NCBI GenBank assembly: GCA_003134965.1
Contig: PLDA01000002.1
Location: 682,001 to 746,000, forward strand
Direction of reading: 5' to 3'
DNA: 64,000 nucleotides
From: Vulcanimicrobium winogradskyi
GTDB lineage: Bacteria > Vulcanimicrobiota > Vulcanimicrobiia > Vulcanimicrobiales > Vulcanimicrobiaceae
The notes below the pieces were generated by a model, which saw only the letters and a program-made list of their open reading frames with translations, made no database searches and had not been told where the DNA came from. This document shows, piece by piece, positions 1 to 7,501 of this stretch. Position numbers and translations under genes: made by a program. How positions within the stretch are numbered: position 1 is the first letter of the stretch; the number at the start of each line of letters is the position of its first letter.

Positions 1-459
1 GTCGATCCGCACTTCGTGCGCCAACGAGTCGATCGCGATGGCGCCGACGTGCCGTTCGTTCGAGGACGCGGGCTGCTCGCGGCGCTCGGTTCGCCGGAGC
101 ACGCTCTTGACGCGCGCGACGACCTCACGCGGGCTGAACGGCTTGCCGACGTAGTCGTCGGCGCCGAGCTCGAGCCCGACCACACGGTCGACCTCGTCGA
201 CCCGGCCGGTCAGCAGGATGATCGGAACGTCCCGGACGGACCGCATCCGGCGCAGCACCTCGGTGCCCGGCAAGCCCGGCAAGTTGATGTCGAGCAGCAC
301 CAGGTCCGGGCGGTGGCGCTCGAACAACTCGATCGCTCCCGGTCCGTCGGCGGCCCGCACGACGCTGAACGCCTCGTTGCGAAGGTACTGTTCGAGGACG
401 TCCCCCACCGCCGGCTCGTCGTCGACGAGCAGCACCGTCCGGCTCGCCGTCTGCGTCAC
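1..459 (-). CDS. OmpR-family response regulator, N-terminal part (cut by window start)
   Basis: Two-component transcription regulator. The visible 153 residues form a complete CheY-like receiver: acidic pair in LLVDDEPAV (residues 9-17), phospho-acceptor Asp in LVLLDINLPG (about residue 53), conserved Thr in IILLTGR and Lys in YVGKPFSPRE (about 103). A linker follows and reads into what should be the winged-helix DNA-binding domain, which lies beyond base 1. The GTG at 457-459 is chosen because an in-frame TGA lies two codons upstream. It diverges from the ba3 oxidase operon about 100 bases away, so it may regulate respiration; that link is inference. The partner kinase is not in view. Confidence 0.9.
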   Translation of the reverse strand, partial: MTQTASRTVLLVDDEPAVGDVLEQYLRNEAFSVVRAADGPGAIELFERHRPDLVLLDINLPGLPGTEVLRRMRSVRDVPIILLTGRVDEVDRVVGLELGADDYVGKPFSPREVVARVKSVLRRTERREQPASSNERHVGAIAIDSLAHEVRID

Positions 460-499
460 GGGTCAGGGCTTCGGCCCGGCCGAGCGCGGCTCCCCGGTT

Positions 500-526
500 G
501 TGAACGCGTCTTCGCGCGGCGTTCAC
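500..526. promoter_or_regulatory. Inverted repeat GTGAACGC-N11-GCGTTCAC, possible operator
   Basis: Perfect 8-base arms (500-507 and 519-526) lie between the divergent response regulator and cbaD. The left arm with its flank (TGTGAACGC then GTCTTC) recurs upstream of the triheme cytochrome at 7377-7391. It may bind the neighbouring regulator, which is inference. Confidence 0.4.
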
Positions 527-559
527 GGCGAGCGCCGCAGCCCAGACTAGGATGGTCCC

Positions 560-676
560 ATGGAACCAACGCGCGACGAGCCGCTCCCCGCGACGCTCGC
601 CTTCGTCTTCTTCCTCGGCGGCCTCATCCTGGTCGGGTGGTTCGCCATGTACCTACTCCTCCGGGCGAGGTGGTGA
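560..676 (+). CDS. cbaD: ba3-type cytochrome c oxidase subunit IIa (38-aa single-helix protein)
   Basis: Tiny membrane protein encoded directly before subunit II. It starts MEPTRDEPLPATLAFVFFLG, has one hydrophobic helix (about residues 12-34) and ends RARW. In Thermus the ba3 oxidase has a third subunit of about 34 residues (IIa) that supplies the transmembrane helix lacking in the short subunit II, encoded in the order cbaD-cbaB-cbaA; the same order and size are seen here. The stop at 674-676 is one base before the subunit II GTG. Identification rests on size, topology and position rather than strong sequence similarity. Confidence 0.75.
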   Translation: MEPTRDEPLPATLAFVFFLGGLILVGWFAMYLLLRARW

Positions 677-677
677 G

Positions 678-1145
678 GTGCACGTTCACCGGCAAGAACG
701 CTTCTGGCTGGCCGCGGGGCTGGCGATGCTCGTGCTGTTCGCCGCGGTGATCACGACGTCGGCGGTCGTGGACGGCTTCGTGCCGCCGAGCCGCATCCAG
801 AGCATCGATCCCACCAAGGTCGCACAGACGCCGCCCTTCGACCACCCCGGGCTGCGCAAAATCGCCGATGGTGCGTACGAGGCGTACTACGTCGCGCGCG
901 TCTTCTCGTTCTCGCCCGCGGAGATCCGCGTGCCGGCCGGCTCGCGCGTGACCTTCTACGTCACGAGCACCGACGTCGAGCACGGTTTCAGCATCCCCGA
1001 GACCGGCGTGAACACGATGGTCACGCCCGGCTGGGTCAGCAGCGTCTCGCACACGTTCAAGCAGCGCGGGACCTTCCTGCTCGTCTGCAACGAGTACTGC
1101 GGCGCCGGCCACCACCTGATGGCTGCGAAAGTGACCGTGGAGTGA
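678..1145 (+). CDS. cbaB: ba3-type cytochrome c oxidase subunit II (CuA)
   Basis: Electron-entry subunit of a terminal oxidase: CuA accepts electrons from cytochrome c or a cupredoxin outside the membrane. It has 155 residues, one N-terminal helix (about 9-30) and a cupredoxin domain. CuA ligands are visible as H102 (VEHGF), C137 and C141 in CNEYC, H145 in CGAGHH and M148. The short length and single helix fit the B-type (ba3) subfamily rather than aa3. The GTG at 678 is chosen because it follows the cbaD stop and gives a normal N-terminus; longer in-frame starts would overlap cbaD. The stop overlaps the cbaA ATG. Confidence 0.93.
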   Translation: MHVHRQERFWLAAGLAMLVLFAAVITTSAVVDGFVPPSRIQSIDPTKVAQTPPFDHPGLRKIADGAYEAYYVARVFSFSPAEIRVPAGSRVTFYVTSTDVEHGFSIPETGVNTMVTPGWVSSVSHTFKQRGTFLLVCNEYCGAGHHLMAAKVTVE

Positions 1146-2830
1146 TGCCGGAGGTGATCGGCAGCGATACGATCGCCAAGCGCGCCGGCGAGTCGCTCGC
1201 GCTCTCCCGCGCGGGCGGTGACCTGCTCGTCCTCGCACATATCTACACCGCGACGCTCGTGCTCGGCATCGGTGCGCTGTTCGGGATGCTGCAGGGCTTC
1301 TCGCGTGCGAACCTGATCGTGATGCCGCCGTCGTTCGACTACTACCGCATGCTCACCGCACACGGTGTGCTGATGGCTCTCGTCTTCACGACGTTTTTCA
1401 TCACGGGCCTCTTCACGTACGCCGTCTACCGCAGCATTCCACGCGACCGCTCCCCCCGGCTGGGGTGGATCGGCTACTGCGTGATGCTGATCGGAACCGT
1501 CATGGCGGCGGTCGCGATCCTCGACGGCAGCGCGAGCGTGCTCTACACGTTCTATGCGCCGCTCAAGGCCAGCCCGCTGTTCTACTTCGGCGCGACGTTC
1601 CTGGTGCTCGGCACGTGGGTGGTCGCCGCGGACCTGTTCCTGAACGTCGCCTGGTTCAAGCGTGCGGTGCCCGGTGCGCGGATCCCGCTGCCGGCGTTCA
1701 TGGCGACCTGCACGATGATCATGTGGATCATCGCGACGCTCGGCGTCGTCGCGGAGATGGGGCTGCTGATCCCCTGGTCGCTCGGTTGGACGAACGGGAT
1801 CGACGTCGGTCTCACGCGGATGTTCTTCTGGTACTTCGGGCATCCGCTCGTGTACTTCTGGATCATGGGCGCATACATGATCTGGTACGCGGTCGTCCCG
1901 ACGACCTACAAAGGGACGATCTTCAGCGACGCGTTGACGCGCCTCGCGTTCGTGATGCTGCTGCTGCTCTCCACGCCGGTCGGGCTCCATCACCAATTTC
2001 TCGATCCCGGCATCGGAGCCGGTTGGAAATGGCTGCACACGATGACGACCTACGGCGTCGTGGTCCCGTCGTTCATGACCGCGTTCGTGCTGTTCGCGAG
2101 TTTCGAGCTCGCCGCGCGCAAAGCGGGCGTCCGCGGGTTTCCGAACATCGTGCGCTGGCTGCCGTGGAAAGATCCGGTGTTCGCCGGTCCTGCGCTCGGA
2201 ATGATCCTGTTCATCTTCGGCGGGTTCGGCGGGATCGTCAATTCCTCGTACTCGATGGACGTCCTCGTGCACAACACGATGTGGATCGTCGGACACTTCC
2301 ACATCACGGTCGGTGGGCCGGTCGCGTTGACGTTCATCGGCGCGGCGTACGGTTTGATCCCGGCGCTCACCGGCCGCAAGCTGTTCGCACCGAAGCTCGC
2401 GCTCGTGCAGGTCTACACGTGGTTCGGCGGGATGGCGATCATGTCGACCGCGATGCATTGGGCCGGCCTGCTCGGGTCGCCGCGGCGTACCGCGGACGTG
2501 AGCTACTTCGGCGCGCAGGGCGCAGCGACGTGGCACACCGAGATGCTGTGGGCGGCGTTCGGCGGTGCGATCGTCGCGCTATCCGTGCTCATGTTCATCA
2601 TCGTCGCGACGGGGACGTACGTCGCGAACCAGCGTTCCGAGGAAACGCCGCAGTTCGAGTTCGCGCCCGCGCGGACCGGCGACGACGCGACCTCGACGCC
2701 GCCGGCGCTCGATCGGCTCGGCCACTGGGGCCTTCTCGCGATCGCGCTTGCCGTGCTCGCGTACGCGGGACCGGTCGCGCAGCAGATCCAAGCGCACGCG
2801 TACCTCGCTCCAGGCATGAGGACGTGGTAA
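1145..2830 (+). CDS. cbaA: ba3-type cytochrome c oxidase subunit I
   Basis: Catalytic haem-copper subunit that reduces O2 to water and pumps protons across the cytoplasmic membrane. It is 561 residues and polytopic. Ligands are visible: H73 (low-spin haem, TAHGVLMALV), H233 with Y237 in FGHPLVYFW (CuB and the cross-linked Tyr), H282/H283 in GLHHQF (CuB), and H384 and H386 in VGHFHITVGGP (haem a3 and low-spin haem). The pattern FGHPLVYFW with few K/D-channel residues is typical of B-type oxidases. An ATG at 1145 overlaps the cbaB stop; a GTG three bases upstream is also possible. Confidence 0.95.
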   Translation: MPEVIGSDTIAKRAGESLALSRAGGDLLVLAHIYTATLVLGIGALFGMLQGFSRANLIVMPPSFDYYRMLTAHGVLMALVFTTFFITGLFTYAVYRSIPRDRSPRLGWIGYCVMLIGTVMAAVAILDGSASVLYTFYAPLKASPLFYFGATFLVLGTWVVAADLFLNVAWFKRAVPGARIPLPAFMATCTMIMWIIATLGVVAEMGLLIPWSLGWTNGIDVGLTRMFFWYFGHPLVYFWIMGAYMIWYAVVPTTYKGTIFSDALTRLAFVMLLLLSTPVGLHHQFLDPGIGAGWKWLHTMTTYGVVVPSFMTAFVLFASFELAARKAGVRGFPNIVRWLPWKDPVFAGPALGMILFIFGGFGGIVNSSYSMDVLVHNTMWIVGHFHITVGGPVALTFIGAAYGLIPALTGRKLFAPKLALVQVYTWFGGMAIMSTAMHWAGLLGSPRRTADVSYFGAQGAATWHTEMLWAAFGGAIVALSVLMFIIVATGTYVANQRSEETPQFEFAPARTGDDATSTPPALDRLGHWGLLAIALAVLAYAGPVAQQIQAHAYLAPGMRTW

Positions 2831-3774
2831 CGCCGCCGCCTGCGGTCGTAGCGCACGCGCATCTTCCTGCGCTGCGCGGCGCGGTCGTCGCGATCGACGG
2901 ACGGACGGGGTACGTCCTCGTCCGCCATGGGCCCTTTGACGGGATGCCCGCGATGACGATGACGTTCCGCGTGGCGCGCGGCTCGCCGGCGCTGCACGCC
3001 GGTGACTCCGTAAGTGCGATGGTGAACGAGCGCACCCAACCGTGGACCCTGCGGGACGTGCGTACGAACCGCGCGCCGCGGGAAAGCGCGATGCGCGCGT
3101 TCATACCGGTGCTGCACGAAGGCGACGCGGTCCCCGCCGTCGCCCTCGTCGACCAGGACGGCCGCCGGTTCTCGTTCCAGGCGACGGCCGGCTCGACGAC
3201 GATCGTTTCGTTCATCTACACGCGCTGCCGGGATGCGCGGATGTGCCCGCTGGTCGCCGCGAAGTTCGCGCGCATGCAGCGCGCGCTCCATGGGACGCCG
3301 ATTCGTCTGGTCACCGTGACGCTCGATCCGGCCTACGACACGCCGAAGGTGCTCGCGCGCTACGGCGCCTCCTATGGCGCCGATCCGGCAGTCTGGACGT
3401 TCGCGACCGGAACGACCCCGGCGATCGACCAGCTCGCCGGACGGTTCGGCGTCGCACTGGAGCGGTCGGCGCCGGGGATCCTCGCGCACACCGAAACCGC
3501 GATCGTGATCGACGCGCAGGGTCGCGTCGCGAAGATCGTCGACGGAGCCGCCTGGGCCCCCGACGACCTGCTCGCAACCGCCCGAGAAGTCGCCGGACTG
3601 GACGCGAACGCTGCACGCCGCCTCGGTCTTTGGCTGGGAAGTTCTGCGAGCGCGCTGTGCGGCGGGAGCGGAGCGACGGGGATCACGGTGGGCGCGGCGC
3701 TCACGCTTCTCGCCGCGTTGGCCGCGGTTTTCGGCCTGATCGCGCGACGAGCGTTCAAGGGACAAACATCATGA
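2824..3774 (+). CDS. Sco1/SenC-type copper chaperone with N-terminal CusF-like domain and C-terminal membrane anchor
   Basis: Probable assembly factor that loads copper into CuA of the adjacent oxidase. It has 316 residues. Residues 15-80 form a small beta domain with the Met-rich copper motif GMPAMTMTF (M41, M44, M46). Residues 95-260 are a thioredoxin-fold Sco domain with C135 and C141 (TRCRDARMCP, a CX5C form rather than CX3C) and the ligand His H222 (LAHTETAIVID). A single hydrophobic helix (about 287-308) with a basic tail lies at the C-terminus and no N-terminal signal is seen. This reverses the usual Sco topology, so export and orientation are unclear. The GTG at 2824 overlaps the cbaA end by seven bases. 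Confidence 0.85.
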   Translation: MVTPPPAVVAHAHLPALRGAVVAIDGRTGYVLVRHGPFDGMPAMTMTFRVARGSPALHAGDSVSAMVNERTQPWTLRDVRTNRAPRESAMRAFIPVLHEGDAVPAVALVDQDGRRFSFQATAGSTTIVSFIYTRCRDARMCPLVAAKFARMQRALHGTPIRLVTVTLDPAYDTPKVLARYGASYGADPAVWTFATGTTPAIDQLAGRFGVALERSAPGILAHTETAIVIDAQGRVAKIVDGAAWAPDDLLATAREVAGLDANAARRLGLWLGSSASALCGGSGATGITVGAALTLLAALAAVFGLIARRAFKGQTS

Positions 3775-4220
3775 CGGGCATTCTGGATTCCGATGCGATC
3801 GACGCACTGCTGCGACGCGAGATGATCGCGCATCTCGCATGCATCAGGCGCGACGGCCGGCCGTACGTCGTCCCTATCACCTATGCATATGACGGGGAAG
3901 CCCTCTACTCGTACAGCACCGACGGCGACAAACTCGAGGCACTCCGCGCCAACCCGTCGGCATGCGTCGTCGTCGATCACGTCGATGACGCCGCGAACTG
4001 GGTCAGCGTCATCGCGTGGGGCACGTTCCGTGAGCTCGCTGACGAGGATGCCGCACAGGCATTACGCCTCATCAGCGATCGCCTACGCACCGTCGCGCTC
4101 GCCGACGCGGCGTGGCCTTCGGCCGAACGGAGCTACGTCACCCGCATCGGGCGCGACGGCGTCGTATACAGCATCACGATCGCCGAGCGCACGGGACGGT
4201 ACTCCAGGAGCGGCGCGTAG
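3771..4220 (+). CDS. Pyridoxamine 5'-phosphate oxidase-like flavin-binding protein
   Basis: 149-residue PNPOx-fold protein of the NimA/Rv1155-like type. Visible features are the N-terminal LLRREMIAHLACIRRDGRPYV segment, PITYAYDGEALYSYS and ACVVVDHV with the G-x-F pattern of flavin-binding split barrels. Such proteins bind FMN or F420 and reduce or sequester small molecules; the substrate cannot be told from sequence. Its ATG overlaps the Sco stop (ATGA), making it the last gene of the oxidase operon. The C-terminus is short and the next gene is convergent. Confidence 0.85.
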   Translation: MTGILDSDAIDALLRREMIAHLACIRRDGRPYVVPITYAYDGEALYSYSTDGDKLEALRANPSACVVVDHVDDAANWVSVIAWGTFRELADEDAAQALRLISDRLRTVALADAAWPSAERSYVTRIGRDGVVYSITIAERTGRYSRSGA

Positions 4221-4237
4221 GTTCCGCTCGCCGCCGT

Positions 4238-4708
4238 CTAGATATGCAGACCCTCGCGGTGGAGGATATCCGATTCGCTGCGGCGGATCTCGTCGAGCAC
4301 GTCGGCGCGCAAGCGTTCGAGAAATGCGCGGAGGCTTCGCTGCGCGGCGTCGCCGAGCACGCGCCGGTTCACGATGGTCCCGAGCGCCCCGAGCGGAACT
4401 TCGTAGTCGCCGATTAGACGCAGTCGCGAGGTGAGCAGACCCTGATCCTCGCTGCGCGCCTCGCCGCGGAAGATGGGAAACCAGTCCGTGTGCTCTCTCG
4501 CCGCGAGCACGAGCGGAATCGACGTCGCGCCGCGGCCTCCGGGAAGTTCGAGGCGTACGGGAACGCTCATCGCCGCGCGCGCTATTCCGAAATCGACCGT
4601 CATTGTGAAATCGGTGCGCTCGGCGTAGCCGCACAGCACGGTGTGCAGCCGCGGTGCGACGACGGTCTGTGGCGACGGGAGCCTGCTGTTGAGCGTGATC
4701 TGCGGCAT
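4238..4708 (-). CDS. SRPBCC-like small protein, paralogue 1 of 3
   Basis: 156 residues with no signal peptide. The alternating beta pattern and a C-terminal helix fit an SRPBCC (START/Bet v1-like) ligand-binding fold. Near the C-terminus the segment GDYEVPLGALGT followed by LRAFLERLRADVL matches the layout of the two downstream paralogues. The start is ATG 4706-4708, preceded by AGGA at good spacing; a longer in-frame start is less likely. Third in a leftward run after the cytochrome-type genes. No specific function can be assigned. Confidence 0.6.
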   Translation of the reverse strand: MPQITLNSRLPSPQTVVAPRLHTVLCGYAERTDFTMTVDFGIARAAMSVPVRLELPGGRGATSIPLVLAAREHTDWFPIFRGEARSEDQGLLTSRLRLIGDYEVPLGALGTIVNRRVLGDAAQRSLRAFLERLRADVLDEIRRSESDILHREGLHI

Positions 4709-4767
4709 CTTCTTTCCTGACCCACGTTGGCCCAAGACTATTGTGTGGCGCCGGGCGGTTACGAGCG

Positions 4768-5253
4768 TCAGGTGCCGTGCTTGCCGGATTCCATCCGCTC
4801 ATGAGCCGCGCGGAGCTCCTGTCGAACACCGTCTAGCAACGAACCCAGGGTGGCATGCGCGATCCGCCGGCCGACGACGTCGTCGAAGAGTTTGCCGGCA
4901 ACACCGCCGGGCGGTTCGTATCGACCGTCGAGCTCGAGCTCGCATTCGTCGTAGTCCTCGCCCGCTCGGAGCGTGATCGTTCCATCGAATCCGGGCGTAG
5001 GGATGCCGCGCGAGGTTCGGCCCGCAGTCCAGGCGATGAGGTACTGCGAAGTGAAGTTCGCCGTGCCGGGAACGCGCTTCGTCGCTGCCGTAACGTCCCG
5101 TGCGACCTCGCGGCCCTCCGCCAGCGGGGCCACCAATGCGAGAACGCAGGTACCCTCGCTCTGTCCGGCTTCGAGGCCCAGCCGGTGCTCGAAGGCAGCG
5201 ACCGCCTGGACGTACGGCGCTTCGATGTAGACCCGTTCGCGGACTGCTGTCAT
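4768..5253 (-). CDS. SRPBCC-like small protein, paralogue 2 of 3
   Basis: 161 residues, starting MTAVRERVYIEAPYV, a typical first strand and helix of an SRPBCC protein. It carries the shared C-terminal signature GRYEPPGGVAGKLFDDVVGRR then ATLGSLLDGVRQEL, which also occurs in the gene at 5355-5774. These proteins bind hydrophobic ligands in a deep cavity or act as cyclases; here the ligand is unknown. An alternative ATG lies four codons upstream (5265). About 100 bases separate it from each neighbour. Confidence 0.65.
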   Translation of the reverse strand: MTAVRERVYIEAPYVQAVAAFEHRLGLEAGQSEGTCVLALVAPLAEGREVARDVTAATKRVPGTANFTSQYLIAWTAGRTSRGIPTPGFDGTITLRAGEDYDECELELDGRYEPPGGVAGKLFDDVVGRRIAHATLGSLLDGVRQELRAAHERMESGKHGT

Positions 5254-5354
5254 ACGATGGAGCATGCCATAACGGTCGGAACGACGCGTGAACGCCGCCC
5301 GGTGCAGCCGTTCCGGCCGCGTTCGCATCCGGCCCGTAGCTCGCTGCGAGGTAC

Positions 5355-5774
5355 TCAGTTCTGCGCGAGCAGGAGCCGCTTGAGCTCGGCCAGCAGCTCG
5401 GATGCGGTCGCCTGCGCGATGCGGTGACCCACCGCCGCGTCGAAAGCGGCACCGGCGATCCCGAACGGCGGACGGTAGCTGCCGTCGATCTCGATGCGGC
5501 TCCAACCGGCCGCGTCCTCCGCGACGCTCAGCGTCCCGGAAAAACTGGGATAGGGCCCCCCGTCTTTCGGTGTCCAAGACACGTCGAGCAGGCGGTAACC
5601 GGGATACGCGGGCTTGGTCTTGAGGTGAAAGTTCACGTCGCGTTCGACCATGAGGTCGCCGAAGCGGACGCGGAGCGGAAGCACCGCATCGCCTCCGTCG
5701 AAGGTCGCGAGCAGCCGATCGGGGACGTCATCGAATGCGCATGCGACGGTGGTGAATTCACGGATGTTGCCCAT
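5355..5774 (-). CDS. SRPBCC-like small protein, paralogue 3 of 3
   Basis: 139 residues, starting MGNIREFTTVACAFDDVPDR. It has the same C-terminal signature as its neighbour: GSYRPPFGIAGAAFDAAVGHR, then ATASELLAELKRLLL. The ATG at 5772-5774 lies one base from the stop of the CXXCH gene upstream, so it is co-transcribed with the electron-transfer genes. This position suggests, but does not show, a role near the membrane or haem/copper proteins. Confidence 0.65.
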   Translation of the reverse strand: MGNIREFTTVACAFDDVPDRLLATFDGGDAVLPLRVRFGDLMVERDVNFHLKTKPAYPGYRLLDVSWTPKDGGPYPSFSGTLSVAEDAAGWSRIEIDGSYRPPFGIAGAAFDAAVGHRIAQATASELLAELKRLLLAQN

Positions 5775-5775
5775 G

Positions 5776-6939
5776 CTAGTGCTTCGCCTTGGCGACGGGC
5801 ATCGTCCACCAGACGAACATCCGCCACGCCGGCGTTCCCACCCGGTCTGCCCCGTTCCCGGCGTTCGTGCCGGAGAGCCCCACTTCAGTGTACAGGCGCA
5901 GGTATCTCGCAATCTGCACCGTCAGATCGATGTTGCCGTAGTGGTTGATCGTCCCCATCCCGTCATCCGTCATCTCCCGTCGGAATCCGACGGCCACTTT
6001 GTCCTTGAAGATCGGCTGGTAGATGTTGAGGGTGTATCCGCGGCCGTTCGCGGGGCCGGTAGCACCTGCCAGGGGGTAGCTGTCGTGCGTGGTCTGGTAG
6101 ACGAAGAACACGCCCGGCACTCCGTGCATCGGATCCCGCTGGAAATATCCGGCGATGGCGGAATACCGATCGGTCAGGCCGTCGGAGATGGGGAACGTTC
6201 CGGTTGTCCCGTAGACGCCGACTTCGACCGGATTCTTCGGACCCATGAACGCGGCGCGGTATTGCAACGCCTTGCCGTTCCCCGGAACGAAGTCCGAGGC
6301 GCCGTTGAGGTCGGCGTCACTGCCGACGTATGCGGCGTCGATGCTCGTCGAACCGTGGAGGTACCCGACCTTCGCGCCCCACCGGTTCGCGTCGAGCTGG
6401 TAGGTGTGCTCGCCGACGGTCACTTCCGGCGTGTTGAAGGGGGCGATCTCCAACCACATGCTGTATGGCGACGGAGCTGGAACCTCGAGTTTGCCGACTT
6501 CGAGGTACCCGTTGTGTTTAAAGAGGTTGTTGTAGCTGACCCATGCGGTGTCGAGTCCGCCGCCCTGGTTGTCGTTCACCAGCCACTGCTGCACGTGGTA
6601 CGACCAGTTGTCGCCGATGACGCCGACGGCGTGGACGGCGACGTTCCCCCAGATGACCTTGTGCGTGTCAGGCGATGATGCTTGCGAATCGTAGTTCGCC
6701 TGGTATCCGACCCAGAGCGGGAGCGCCTTCTTGAGGACCGCCGCATCCAAGTACGCGTATTGGGAGCGCTGGACGTACCGGCCGTATGCGTTCAAGGCCG
6801 GCACCGCGGTGTGGCACTGCGAACAAGCAACGCCGTACGCTTGCCCAAAGGTCGGCATCGCGAGGACCGGTGCGCGGTTGATGAAGACGAACGCAGCTGC
6901 GAACGCGACGCCGAGAGTGCAGCGAAGGGTACGTGTCAC
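5776..6939 (-). CDS. Exported CXXCH-containing outer-membrane-type protein
   Basis: 387 residues with a signal peptide (about 1-27, ending PVLA). Near the mature N-terminus is one haem-binding motif, CSQCH (C39, C42, H43). The rest is long beta-rich sequence with aromatic-glycine repeats such as WSYHVQQW and YLRLYTEVGLSG, ending in VWWTMPVAKAKH, which resembles a porin-like barrel. Similar haem-plus-barrel proteins are often annotated as cytochrome c or hypothetical. The GTG at 6937-6939 overlaps the upstream stop (GTGA), which fixes the start. Its job may be to pass electrons across the outer membrane; that is inference. Confidence 0.7.
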   Translation of the reverse strand: MTRTLRCTLGVAFAAAFVFINRAPVLAMPTFGQAYGVACSQCHTAVPALNAYGRYVQRSQYAYLDAAVLKKALPLWVGYQANYDSQASSPDTHKVIWGNVAVHAVGVIGDNWSYHVQQWLVNDNQGGGLDTAWVSYNNLFKHNGYLEVGKLEVPAPSPYSMWLEIAPFNTPEVTVGEHTYQLDANRWGAKVGYLHGSTSIDAAYVGSDADLNGASDFVPGNGKALQYRAAFMGPKNPVEVGVYGTTGTFPISDGLTDRYSAIAGYFQRDPMHGVPGVFFVYQTTHDSYPLAGATGPANGRGYTLNIYQPIFKDKVAVGFRREMTDDGMGTINHYGNIDLTVQIARYLRLYTEVGLSGTNAGNGADRVGTPAWRMFVWWTMPVAKAKH

Positions 6940-7319
6940 GGATTGACTTGGATGGTCAGGGCCATGTCTGCGTGTCCGGGACCGCACACGATCGTGCACG
7001 GGATCCGGTACGTTCCCGCTTTCTTGGGGGTGACGGCGATGGACACCGGCTTGCCCGGCATGATCATCGTGGCGGGAATTCCGAGATCGGTCGATACGAT
7101 GCCGTGGACGCCGCCCGAGGACGTGAAGCGCAGCGTCTGACGCTTCTTCACGTGCAGCACGATGTGGTCCGGCGCGAACTTCTGGTCGGCCGTCGCGACG
7201 ATGTTGACGACCGGAAGGGCGGTCATTTGGGGCTTCGCTGCCGAGGTGGGGACGGCGGCGGTGGTGGCCGCAAACAGCGCCCCCACGAGGACAATCACTG
7301 ACAGACGCATGGTACTCAC
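6936..7319 (-). CDS. Free-standing CuA-type cupredoxin domain protein
   Basis: 127-residue secreted protein with a signal peptide (about 1-28) and a cupredoxin domain. It holds a full CuA ligand set: H72 (GGVHGI), C108 and C112 in CTIVC, H116 and M119 in GPGHADM. This is the ligand pattern of cytochrome oxidase subunit II and nitrous oxide reductase, but here no membrane helix or catalytic partner is fused. It could be a soluble electron carrier or a copper-transfer intermediate. It may start at GTG 7319 (GGAG five bases upstream) or at ATG 7310. Confidence 0.8.
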   Translation of the reverse strand: MSTMRLSVIVLVGALFAATTAAVPTSAAKPQMTALPVVNIVATADQKFAPDHIVLHVKKRQTLRFTSSGGVHGIVSTDLGIPATMIMPGKPVSIAVTPKKAGTYRIPCTIVCGPGHADMALTIQVNP

Positions 7320-7373
7320 AATGGCTCCATCGTACGGCTACGGTGGGAATGCCCTGCGAACGGGCCCGCCCGA

Positions 7374-7403
7374 CGTGTGAACGCCGTCTTCACACGCTTT
7401 CAC
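7374..7403. promoter_or_regulatory. Inverted repeat CGTGTGAA-N7-TTCACACG plus direct TTCAC repeat
   Basis: Perfect 8-base arms at 7374-7381 and 7389-7396, with a second TTCAC at 7399-7403 in 10-base phase with the first (7389-7393). It lies in the divergent region between the CuA protein and the triheme cytochrome. The segment TGTGAACGCCGTCTTC resembles the repeat at 500-526. Confidence 0.4.
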
Positions 7404-7501
7404 CCGGTCTTCCGGCGGCGCAGGCTTTTGTCGTACCCGCGTCCTACGTCAGGGAGCCCGCTTCTCGGGCAAATGACCGTCCCTGGGCCGCGGAGAGATA
7501 C

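Noticed and set aside
956..2536. Long minus-strand open frame opposite cbaA
   Set aside because: Its product is an Arg/Asp/His-rich low-complexity sequence caused by codon bias of cbaA on the other strand; no motif or start signal.
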